Source: a virus. Taken from it: a stretch of DNA of 24,476 nt. The stretch's first letter is position 1. Each line of letters starts with the position of its first letter. A model generated the notes under the pieces. The model saw nothing but the letters and a program-made list of their open reading frames with translations. It made no database searches and had not been told where the DNA came from. The stretch is from the IMG/VR virus record IMGVR_UViG_3300030380_003014, positions 1 through 24,476 of that record; one strand, written 5' to 3'. The position numbers and the translations under genes were made by a program. This document shows positions 1-7,399 of this stretch, piece after piece.

Positions 1-718
1 CCGACATGGTTTTTTCCTTTGTTTCAGAATCATTAGAACTTCGCTCTGGCTGAGTCGTTGATGCCTGCTCTGCTTCTTCAATTGCCTGCCGACAGTTGAC
101 GCTCTCAGGGTTCTCGCACGATGCCTGCGAACAATTACATACATCGGCTACGTCGCCGGTGTCATTTAGTTGCTTGGTGACTTGGACGGCAATGGCGTCT
201 TCGTTCATCGGCAAGGGTGCAACGCTGTATTCAAGCATGCGTGACTTGCTGACGATTCGCTTGATGTCATCACGACCGTATCGGTCAAAGTCTTTCTTTG
301 TGGGTTGGCGCACTTGGGTGTACGCAAAGCCGATGCTGAACGCCTTCACAATCGGCGGATCAGATGCGAACATGGCAAACACCTCATCAGGCAGCCACTT
401 GCCTTCGTAGCCTTCGGGCCGCTCCGGGAACTGCGTCACCGCCATGATGCCGCGATCAGTGTGCTTGATGCTGGTGCAGACTCCGCAGGGTGCTGCGTAG
501 TCATGGTTGTAAAACACCGTGCCAGTCTTCTTGAAGCGTGAGAAGTCAATGCCCTCAGGCACGACAACTTCGCCTTCTTCGTCCACCCGGTCTGTGGTGA
601 TGTACGCAAGCACGCTGCGCTTGGGCTGGTCAATCTCGATGTTCTTGATCGACAGTTCACGCCAGACAGTTGGCACATCAGACTTCAACCCGTATTCGGT
701 TGGGTTCAGTTCGTTCAT
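1..718 (-). CDS. HK97-type prohead maturation protease (3' end beyond window)
   Basis: The minus frame from ATG at 718 is open to the left edge (239 codons) and is therefore partial. It shows the layout of HK97/U35 prohead serine proteases: a beta-rich N-terminus, a catalytic-type histidine at H72 in 'VFYNHDY', a serine at S128 in 'VKAFSIGF', and an 'EYSVAPLPMNEDA' segment around residue 165 that matches the family's conserved E-S-...-P-x-N-x-x-A end. Such proteases cleave scaffold and capsid protein inside the prohead. The ATG overlaps the stop of the portal-MuF gene (ATGA), and GGAG lies upstream. After about residue 185 the chain becomes hydrophilic, with several Cys and many Glu/Ser/Thr residues, like a linker to a scaffold domain. 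The major capsid gene is expected just beyond the left edge; that is inference. Confidence 0.9.
   Translation of the reverse strand, partial: MNELNPTEYGLKSDVPTVWRELSIKNIEIDQPKRSVLAYITTDRVDEEGEVVVPEGIDFSRFKKTGTVFYNHDYAAPCGVCTSIKHTDRGIMAVTQFPERPEGYEGKWLPDEVFAMFASDPPIVKAFSIGFAYTQVRQPTKKDFDRYGRDDIKRIVSKSRMLEYSVAPLPMNEDAIAVQVTKQLNDTGDVADVCNCSQASCENPESVNCRQAIEEAEQASTTQPERSSNDSETKEKTMS
14..20 (-). promoter_or_regulatory. Ribosome binding site for an in-frame internal start in the protease gene
   Basis: AAAGGAA on the minus strand sits 6 nt upstream of an ATG (positions 7-5) that is in the same frame as the protease. The spacing and sequence match the sites used by other genes here. This could make a second, shorter product (a scaffold, or the start of the next head protein) from the same frame. 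The reading frame beyond position 1 is not visible. Confidence 0.45.
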
Positions 719-3700
719 CAGTCAGAATCTCCAAGCACCGGGATGATGTCACACCGGCAGTTCGGGTGAAGTGGCGCACCTTGCACATCGCCATATCGGA
801 CGGAATAGGTGCCGCCTCCAGCGGAGATGGTGTCACCGTTCTTCCAGAAGGGTTCATTCAGGTCAAAGACTTTGGCTGTGCCTTTCACGGCGGTCTGCTG
901 GCAGAACGGGCAAGCACCTGCTGCGAGTTGCCACTGCTTGCCACGCACCACCCCGGACTCTTCCCACCCGAGCCGCTCGCCTTCGACGAACGCACGGGCA
1001 GTCTCGGTGCGTGCCACCACGGTCGCACGCTCAGGGCTGAACGCATAGTCAGTGCTGATCTGGTCAGCAATCTGCTGCACGCTTTGGCCTTGCTCCAAGC
1101 CGCGAGCAATCACCGTGCGCGCCCGGCGAAGTGATGCCGCCGAAGCCTCACTTGCAAACTCTTGTGCGTACGTTGAAGCGAACTCAGCCACACGCGGGTT
1201 GGTCACATCGAACGCACCGGACACGCCAACCTCGTTCGTGCCGAAGGTGCTGCCAGATGCAGTCGCCTCTGCCATCGGCCCGGCAACCGCTTCTTGATAC
1301 TGCACCTCAAAGGCTCCCATAGCGGTCAGCAACCGCATCAGGTCTTGTGGCCCAAACTGCTTTTTGCCGCCCTTAGCGCCAAGCAGGGCGTTGATGATCT
1401 CACGCTTCTGCTCGTCGAGTACCCGCACCAAGTTGGTCTGGATACGGCGTGCCGGGTTGGCTGGTTCGCCTGCTCGGATGTCATCGCTTGCCGGTTCTGG
1501 CTCGTAGTCCTCTACGTCTTCAATAGCCTTGCGGGCTTCCTTGGTACGTTCGGGCCAGTCTTCTTTGCTTGGACCGTCAAACGCCTTCTTCTGCATTTCC
1601 GGCTCCATGCCGGTCAGGAAGGCAACCGCACGCTTGGTGGCTGTGCCGCACTGACGGTATGCAATCGCAACCGCTTGGTCACGCTCGTACCCTTCAGACA
1701 GCAACTTCTCGATGCCGCGTGCAACACAGTTGTCTAGGCTCTCACCTTCTCTCCGCGATACCTTCTCTCCGCGTTCGTCTTCTGCGTCCATACGGTCACG
1801 AATCGAGTTGGCCCAACGTTGCCCGGCGTCGCCTCCCCAAAGCGCCCACGCAATGCGACCGGCTGAAGGGTAGCCGTCCTCACCACGCTCAAAACCTTCT
1901 GCTTCTTTGTCAACTTCATGCCGTGTGAAAAAGTTGACCATACGCCGGATCGTCTCAGGCGAGACAGACACGCCGTTGCTAAGGTCACGCGCCCGTGCCA
2001 CGCCGACTTCTGTGCCGCCGCGTCCATGCTCGGCACGCCAGTCCAAGCCACGCTGTGCCTCTCTCTGAACGTCAGCAGGCGGTGTGAAGTCTATGTCTTC
2101 ATACTTCTTTTGCTGTTCTTTAAGTGCTGCTTCATAGTCACGGTGCGACAAGCATGGCATGTAGATCACGCCGTCATAGCCGTACGCATCGCCGGGGTGT
2201 TCGTGGATGCCATCACATCCAAGCACCAACGCACGACTCTCGGCTTCCTCTGGCGTGGTGTATACGTCAGGGAAGTTCTCAAGTGCAGCCTTCTCGCTGG
2301 TGTCTTGCATATACGCATCGTGCGAAGAGCAAGGCATATAGATCAAACCATCGTGACCAAAAGGTTCACCCGGTGCGGTGTGGATACCGTCACATCCAAG
2401 TTCTTCTGCCCTACGTTCAGCCTCTTCTCTTGTCGTGAAGTAGTCCTTGTAATCAGGAAGTTCAGCCTTTGTCCCACCTTGGCTTTTGCTAGACAACGGG
2501 TGGCCTTCTGGCAGCAAGTCAGTGTCGTATGGCTTGCGCTTGAACTTGCCGGTCTTGAGTGCGTGCAAGAACCCGTTGACGCGAGCGTATGCCCACTGCT
2601 CAGCACCAGCCACGGTGGGCCGCACTGACGATGGGTTCTGACGGTAAGCACCAATGCCACGCTCGAAGACAGCAACCAGCGTGCGGGTTGTGGTTCGCTT
2701 GCTCTTGGCATTGCCCACTTCTTCGTTGTGTTCTTCGGCTTTCTCTTTCAGCGTCTCACGCACCTGCTCACTGACTGCCTTGATGCCCTTGGTGACTTCA
2801 GGCTCGTCGGTTGGTGTCAAGCGTGAGACTTGCACGGGTGCGTCACGATCAGACGGCGTGAACGTGCCATCCTCGTTGCGGATGTAAACCTGCACAAAGG
2901 CAATTGGATCTTCTGCTGTGGCTTCACCGTCGCCAACCGTACCCGGCTCAGTGCCGGATTCTTTGAAGCGTCGGATCTTGCCCAGATACTTTCCCTTCTC
3001 AGTCCTCCACTCCACCCATGAGCCAACGCGGACTTCGCTACGAGTTGCCTTCCGATTCTCTTCTTCTTCGTTGCCGTATGCCAAAGCACCCAAAGGCGGC
3101 AGGGCTGGCTGACCAAGAACGTCAAGCGGAATGCCGTTGACGCGCAGTTCGTCTCCATCGTCCGCCGGATCAAGGCCAAGTTCGGCACGGGCTTCGTTGA
3201 TCGTGCGAATACCTGACGCAACCTGCGTCTGCATGATGCCTGAGATGAGTTGCTCGTCTTCTTGCACCGGGTTGTCGTAGGCCAAGAACAGACCGTCAGC
3301 CAGTCCACCGAAGAGCGGCAGCAGCGACTGGTTCAGGAACTCAGCGTCAGCAACCAGATACGGGTGGATCGTGTCACGCATGTACGAGGCAAAGCCAACC
3401 TGTGCCGATGCAAGGTTTGGATCGTTAGCCTTCAGCAAGGTGACAGGCACGCCGGACACGGCAGCAATGACTTCAACCTTGCGGTTCTCGCCTTCGCTGA
3501 ACGACAGGTCACGAGGGCTGAACTGCAACGGGCGTGCGTCTGATCCACCCTCAAAGATGTAAGGCCGACCGCTGTTGCGGTTGCCTCGAAGGTTCTGATC
3601 GAGGTACGCAATCATGCGGTTCCACTGCGTTTCGTTCAGCGTCTCTTTCAGGAAGATGCCCCAGTCAGGACGGGCTTGGTTCTGAAACAGGTGCTTCTCG

Positions 3701-4422
3701 TACCCGTCCATTGACTGCAACAAGCCAGCCGCGTCAGACGCAGCGGCAACCCAGCCACGACCGTACAGCGGATCGTTCGGGTCAGGCACGCGGTTGTGCA
3801 GCACTTCGTCAGGTGCAAAGAAGGCGTTGTTCGGTTGCTGCCCGTATTCGTAGCCTTCAATCAGTCGCTCGTCACGGGTTGGCTTGATCTTGACGTACTG
3901 CGACGGCATCACCCAGATTTCGACCGGGTAGCCCATCGGCCCCATGATCGGGTGCAGATACTCGTTGCCAGTCACTTGCAAGAACGTCTTGCGAAGGATG
4001 TTGAAGTTGTACCCGTCGTAGAACGGTGACACCTTGTTGAGCAAGTCGAGGATCGGGTGATCATAGATTTCAACAACGTCACCCCCGGTGTTCGATCCAA
4101 GCATGGCGGACTTCGCAGGACGCATCGAGCCGTCGCCCTTGAGATACCGCTGCACGCTCTTGCTGACCGACTTGGTTGGGAACTGTTTTGTGCCGCGTGC
4201 TTCAACAGACGCATACAGGCGCAAGGGCTGTGCGGCAATGCTTCGAGCGTTCATCATCACAGCGGCATAGACGTAGCCTGTCATCAGACGCAAGGAAGCA
4301 GCCTGCTCCTGCGTTGACTTGGTCATGCCATATGTGGCTTCTGGCTTGATGGTTGATCGGACGTAGTCCAAGCGGTCTTGCTTGGCCTTGAACCCAAGAG
4401 CGGATTTGAAACCTTCAAGCAT
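718..4422 (-). CDS. Portal protein fused to accessory modules and a C-terminal MuF domain
   Basis: A 1,234-aa head protein, more than twice the usual portal length. Approximate segments: residues 1-450, phage portal (dodecameric DNA channel at the capsid vertex); 460-535, a small domain opening 'VRVGSWVEWRTEKGKYLGKI' that resembles the DUF2945/Tudor-like fold; 570-643, a module with 'GAEQWAYARVNGFLHALK' and 'DTDLLPEGHP'; 660-704 and 719-763, two copies of a Cys/His module; 778-885, a segment with 'GRGGTEVGVARARDLSNG' and 'RIAWALWGGDAG'; 897-926, a Cys-bounded helix 'NCVARGIEKLLSEGYERDQA'; 1060-1234, a Mu gpF-like minor head domain with 'CPFC' and the family-typical 'HPNCRC'. ATG 4422 overlaps the TerL stop as TAATG with GGAG 9 nt upstream, so it was chosen over a GTG at 4437. 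Head portals and MuF proteins are usually separate adjacent genes. Confidence 0.9.
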   Translation of the reverse strand: MLEGFKSALGFKAKQDRLDYVRSTIKPEATYGMTKSTQEQAASLRLMTGYVYAAVMMNARSIAAQPLRLYASVEARGTKQFPTKSVSKSVQRYLKGDGSMRPAKSAMLGSNTGGDVVEIYDHPILDLLNKVSPFYDGYNFNILRKTFLQVTGNEYLHPIMGPMGYPVEIWVMPSQYVKIKPTRDERLIEGYEYGQQPNNAFFAPDEVLHNRVPDPNDPLYGRGWVAAASDAAGLLQSMDGYEKHLFQNQARPDWGIFLKETLNETQWNRMIAYLDQNLRGNRNSGRPYIFEGGSDARPLQFSPRDLSFSEGENRKVEVIAAVSGVPVTLLKANDPNLASAQVGFASYMRDTIHPYLVADAEFLNQSLLPLFGGLADGLFLAYDNPVQEDEQLISGIMQTQVASGIRTINEARAELGLDPADDGDELRVNGIPLDVLGQPALPPLGALAYGNEEEENRKATRSEVRVGSWVEWRTEKGKYLGKIRRFKESGTEPGTVGDGEATAEDPIAFVQVYIRNEDGTFTPSDRDAPVQVSRLTPTDEPEVTKGIKAVSEQVRETLKEKAEEHNEEVGNAKSKRTTTRTLVAVFERGIGAYRQNPSSVRPTVAGAEQWAYARVNGFLHALKTGKFKRKPYDTDLLPEGHPLSSKSQGGTKAELPDYKDYFTTREEAERRAEELGCDGIHTAPGEPFGHDGLIYMPCSSHDAYMQDTSEKAALENFPDVYTTPEEAESRALVLGCDGIHEHPGDAYGYDGVIYMPCLSHRDYEAALKEQQKKYEDIDFTPPADVQREAQRGLDWRAEHGRGGTEVGVARARDLSNGVSVSPETIRRMVNFFTRHEVDKEAEGFERGEDGYPSAGRIAWALWGGDAGQRWANSIRDRMDAEDERGEKVSRREGESLDNCVARGIEKLLSEGYERDQAVAIAYRQCGTATKRAVAFLTGMEPEMQKKAFDGPSKEDWPERTKEARKAIEDVEDYEPEPASDDIRAGEPANPARRIQTNLVRVLDEQKREIINALLGAKGGKKQFGPQDLMRLLTAMGAFEVQYQEAVAGPMAEATASGSTFGTNEVGVSGAFDVTNPRVAEFASTYAQEFASEASAASLRRARTVIARGLEQGQSVQQIADQISTDYAFSPERATVVARTETARAFVEGERLGWEESGVVRGKQWQLAAGACPFCQQTAVKGTAKVFDLNEPFWKNGDTISAGGGTYSVRYGDVQGAPLHPNCRCDIIPVLGDSD
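2134..2268 (-). repeat. Cys/His module, copy 2 of a tandem duplication inside the portal fusion
   Basis: This codes for residues 719-763 of the portal fusion. Both Cys and both His of copy 1 are conserved, while the DNA has diverged, so the duplication is old and probably kept by selection at the protein level. Confidence 0.85.
2311..2445 (-). repeat. Cys/His module, copy 1 of a tandem duplication inside the portal fusion
   Basis: This codes for 45 residues (660-704 of the fusion) that align without gaps to the next module, with 29 of 45 positions identical by my count. The shared core is LGCDGIH..PG...G.DG.IYMPC.SH. Paired Cys and His suggest metal binding. The copies start 59 residues apart. 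Confidence 0.85.
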
Positions 4423-5705
4423 TAGAGCGATCTCCACATTCGTTCATCGTTGGCAAACCTGTCACCAGTTGCGGTCTTATCCGCTACGCGCACCCGTGGC
4501 TCGACACGGCTGCCATCGAAATGAACCACGGCATATCGCAATGCGTCCATCGCGTGATCCATCTCTTTCTTCGGTGCATCCTTGTAGCCACTTGAGCCAC
4601 CAAGCCACTCGTACGACTCGAACTCACGAATGGTGTTCTCGCACTTCGGGTCAACCGTCAAGCGTGGCTGACCATCGCCAGCACGGGCAAGACGCTGCTG
4701 CACCTTCTGAATACCCGGAAAGACGCTGTTTTCAGCCGATGCCACATCGAGGTTGGACTGGTGCATTGCTGCCTTCAGTTTGGCGGCTGACGGATCAAGC
4801 ACGAAAGACTCGATCTTGTACCGGCTGGCGATGTCCTTGGCGGTTGCGATCACATCCACTTCAAGCATCTGCGACTTGTAGAACTCTTCGATGATGTGCA
4901 ATCGACCGTCGCCATCTTCGCCCACAACCAGAAGAGCCGCCGGGTTGGTGTAGCCTTCGTCTTGGCCCACGATGATTCTCCGCCACTCTTCGGTGCGTTG
5001 CCGAACATGCACAGACCGATCAAAGCGGTCATACACCAAGCCCTCGCCACCACGCCACTTGCCTTCAACGTATCGCTCAAACGCTACCCCTTCAAGGCTC
5101 ATCAAGTCTTCCAGATAGGCTTGCGGCAAGAAGAAGTTGTCCGGGCTTCTGGTCTGGATCGCTCGGCAGTTCTGTGCGGCTTGATGTCCACCGGCAAGCC
5201 CGAAGCGTACAGCCAAGAAGTGCGATGGCGCACCGGGGTTGCAGGCTCCATACAACTGCATGGCAAGGTCATCGAGTTCAAGACGGATGCGACCACGCAG
5301 CATGGTCCAGTCGCCTTCGACCAACTCAACGGCCTCATCAACTGCACAGCCTGACAGGTTCAAAGACCCCATCTTCTCGTAGTCATCAAGGCCGAAGTAG
5401 TAGATCGTTCCGCCACCAAGCAGGCGAATCACACGCTCGCTCTTGTTGTGTTCGTATGTGCCACGCGGCAGGACGGGTGGCAAGTTGCCGTCTTGCTCAA
5501 GCAGCGTGCGAAGCGTCGTTGCTTTCAGGCTGACAAGGTGCTTTCGTGCCAAGCCCTCACGCGCGCCCGGTCGACCAACCAAACGAGCCACCAACTTCAT
5601 GCACAACGCCCGCGTCTTGCCTGCACCAAACGCACCTGAATACAGCACCTCACGCTCTCGCGCTCTGATGAAGTCAAGTTGTGCGGGCAGCAGGTCAAAC
5701 TTCAT
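4422..5705 (-). CDS. terL: Terminase large subunit (packaging ATPase and nuclease)
   Basis: This 427-aa protein carries the DNA-packaging motor motifs in order. Walker A is 'SGAFGAGKT' at 23-31; the Walker B-like 'GCAVDEA' has D123/E124; and an RNase H-fold nuclease domain follows, with acidic residues in 'VGQDEGYTNPAALL' (D249), 'FVLDPSA' (D304) and 'EMDHAMDALRY' (D383, D387). The protein pumps genome DNA through the portal and cuts it. The start was set at ATG 5705, which overlaps the TerS end by 11 nt with a weak AGAGAAG upstream; a TTG at 5741 in the same frame would add 12 residues with no homology value. The small subunit is upstream and the portal directly downstream, the usual order. 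Packaging type (cos or headful) cannot be told from the motifs. Confidence 0.95.
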   Translation of the reverse strand: MKFDLLPAQLDFIRAREREVLYSGAFGAGKTRALCMKLVARLVGRPGAREGLARKHLVSLKATTLRTLLEQDGNLPPVLPRGTYEHNKSERVIRLLGGGTIYYFGLDDYEKMGSLNLSGCAVDEAVELVEGDWTMLRGRIRLELDDLAMQLYGACNPGAPSHFLAVRFGLAGGHQAAQNCRAIQTRSPDNFFLPQAYLEDLMSLEGVAFERYVEGKWRGGEGLVYDRFDRSVHVRQRTEEWRRIIVGQDEGYTNPAALLVVGEDGDGRLHIIEEFYKSQMLEVDVIATAKDIASRYKIESFVLDPSAAKLKAAMHQSNLDVASAENSVFPGIQKVQQRLARAGDGQPRLTVDPKCENTIREFESYEWLGGSSGYKDAPKKEMDHAMDALRYAVVHFDGSRVEPRVRVADKTATGDRFANDERMWRSL

Positions 5706-6036
5706 CTGGCTTCTCTGGTGGTGTGGCTTCGGCAAACTCAATGGTCAGAGGCCGCAGACCTTCGCCGCTGTGTTCGGTCTTCTCACGCATGCCAAGGTAC
5801 TGCTTGCTCAGCCACACCATCATCTGCCGGTCGCCGTCCATCGCTGAACTCCACATCTCACGACGCAGCGAACCCTTGCCCGTGTCCCTTGCTTGCTCGA
5901 TGATTTCGCGGTAGTCCTCACGGGCATACAACGAGGATCGAGAGCAACCGAAGAATCCGGCAATTTCTTCATACGTCAACTGCATCGACGCCAGTTTGCG
6001 TAGTTGCTCAACGTCAAGGTCAAGTGGTGCGGGCAT
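5695..6036 (-). CDS. terS: Terminase small subunit
   Basis: A 113-aa protein with a helix-turn-helix at about residues 20-37 ('LTYEEIAGFFGCSRSSLY') for recognising phage DNA, then a helical segment ending 'MVWLSKQYLGMREK', a typical small-terminase oligomerisation/C-terminal pattern. It hands genome DNA to TerL, whose gene overlaps its end. The ATG overlaps the previous stop as TAATG. Length, HTH and position all agree with the call. Confidence 0.88.
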   Translation of the reverse strand: MPAPLDLDVEQLRKLASMQLTYEEIAGFFGCSRSSLYAREDYREIIEQARDTGKGSLRREMWSSAMDGDRQMMVWLSKQYLGMREKTEHSGEGLRPLTIEFAEATPPEKPDEV

Positions 6037-6521
6037 TACTTCCTTCTCCTTGGTCTTACCATAGCCAGACCGAACAACAGAAGCGGCCCAGCGAACGGCA
6101 CAAACCTATCTGGTGGATCGGGCAGAAAGCCTGTCAACAAGAGTGGCGGGCTGATCTCTGGTTCAAACGGTGGCAAGATGCTGCCGGGTATATCAGCCAG
6201 CACAGACCGTGAGACCGTGAAGCCCAATTCAGGCATGCTGGTGCTGAGCCTTGGCTTGGGTGCTTGCGAGGTACTAGCAGCAATGGTCGGATAGATCAAC
6301 TCGTCATCACTCGTGCCAGCGTCACCAACTTGCAGCGTGTTCACAACCTCAGTGACTTGCGTGAACCGATCGAAGGCTTCCTTGCCGATCAGGGTTGACA
6401 GCACAGCCACAGCAATCGTCATGCGTTGATTGACCTTGGCGGCTTGCTCCTGTTGCTTCTCGCACTGGCTCAGGGCTTGCCGTTCGTCCTTGGCTCGTTG
6501 CTCGCACTTTGGGCAGGTCAT
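6036..6521 (-). CDS. Putative two-segment membrane protein with PEP-CTERM-like C-terminus
   Basis: Not recognised as a whole (161 aa). The N-terminus has a zinc-type pair 'CPKC' (C3, C6) followed by a charged helix to about residue 33. A hydrophobic stretch follows at 34-46 ('MTIAVAVLSTLIG'), then a Pro/Ser-rich middle. The last 22 residues are a Pro-rich lead, a hydrophobic segment ('FVPFAGPLLLFGLAMV') and a basic end RPRRRK. That ending resembles PEP-CTERM sorting tails used with exosortases, although the exact Pro-Glu-Pro is absent (PDPPD is present). It could instead be a simple tail-anchored or holin/spanin-like protein. It sits between a fibre gene and terS; the ATG overlaps the upstream stop. 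Confidence 0.7.
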   Translation of the reverse strand: MTCPKCEQRAKDERQALSQCEKQQEQAAKVNQRMTIAVAVLSTLIGKEAFDRFTQVTEVVNTLQVGDAGTSDDELIYPTIAASTSQAPKPRLSTSMPELGFTVSRSVLADIPGSILPPFEPEISPPLLLTGFLPDPPDRFVPFAGPLLLFGLAMVRPRRRK

Positions 6522-7399
6522 GCAAGCGTGATCGTTTGACCGCTGACCAACTGCACTTGGATCTCGCCTTGCACGGTCATCGGGTTTGTGTTGGTGATTC
6601 GTCGGTTGCTGTCAACGCCATTGATGCGACCACCGTTGATCGTACCGTTGCCGATGGTCAGCGTGGCGTTGGTGTCTGAATCCTTCAGCAGTAGTTCGCC
6701 ACCGTTAAGCGTAAGCGTGGTGATCACAGAACCCGATGATGCAAGTTGACCAACACGACCATTGGCACTGGCGTTGGCAATCGTTGCACTTGACTCGAAC
6801 GCACCAGAAGCGTTCACGGTGTTCATGGATGCGGCTGAGGTTGCACGATTACCGCGTCCAAGCCTTACGTCAAACGGCCCTGCTGCACTTGCCAGTGGGT
6901 TGTCATTGCTGACGTTTGCGCCGATGGTCATTTGGCTTGAACCGGGCGAGACAACCAGTTCGTTGATTGTTGCACGGGTGATGGTCAGCACGCCGGTGGT
7001 GGTATGGATGTGCAGCCGATTGATGCGGCCTGCTGCAATAGTCATCTCACGAGGCATGGCAACGATGTGCAGATCCTCAACGAACGGGCGTATACCGATC
7101 ACGCATCGACTTGACGCCAGCACCATTGTTGTCGCACTGATCTGCAAAGATCCGCCGCCAAGCGTGCCACCGTACGAGTCAGCCACCCGGAACTCACGCA
7201 GGTTCACGGCCTTCTGGTTGCTGTTGGCGACGTCTTGGTTGTTGCCTGCGAAGTAGACAATGCCACCGTTGGCAGGCACGCCGTTGCTCCAGTTGCCGCC
7301 GGTCGTGTACGAATCCGTTGTGCCTTGCCAGATCGTGACCGCCTCAACCGTTGGGCTGGCTGCGTTGCTGTTCCGGTTGTCGAGTACAGGTAGAACCAT
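6518..7399 (-). CDS. Putative beta-solenoid fibre/adhesin protein
   Basis: A 293-aa protein rich in Thr, Asn, Gly and Ala with short repeating beta strands, such as 'GELLLKDSDTNATLTIGN', as in parallel beta-helix passenger domains and tail spikes. The N-terminal 'TIWQGTTDSYTTGGNWSNG' and the C-terminal 'NPMTVQGEIQVQL' both find counterparts in the protein at 18647-19492, so the two look paralogous. The gene follows a modular fibre gene with a 1-nt overlap (TGATG). Likely role: outer fibre or capsid decoration contacting the host surface. No catalytic motif seen. Confidence 0.75.
   Translation of the reverse strand: MVLPVLDNRNSNAASPTVEAVTIWQGTTDSYTTGGNWSNGVPANGGIVYFAGNNQDVANSNQKAVNLREFRVADSYGGTLGGGSLQISATTMVLASSRCVIGIRPFVEDLHIVAMPREMTIAAGRINRLHIHTTTGVLTITRATINELVVSPGSSQMTIGANVSNDNPLASAAGPFDVRLGRGNRATSAASMNTVNASGAFESSATIANASANGRVGQLASSGSVITTLTLNGGELLLKDSDTNATLTIGNGTINGGRINGVDSNRRITNTNPMTVQGEIQVQLVSGQTITLA

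Noticed and set aside
1918-2628. 236-codon plus-strand frame opposite the portal fusion
   Set aside because: Antisense to a gene with clear domain and repeat structure; Cys/Val/Phe-rich composition and no coupled neighbours or ribosome site.
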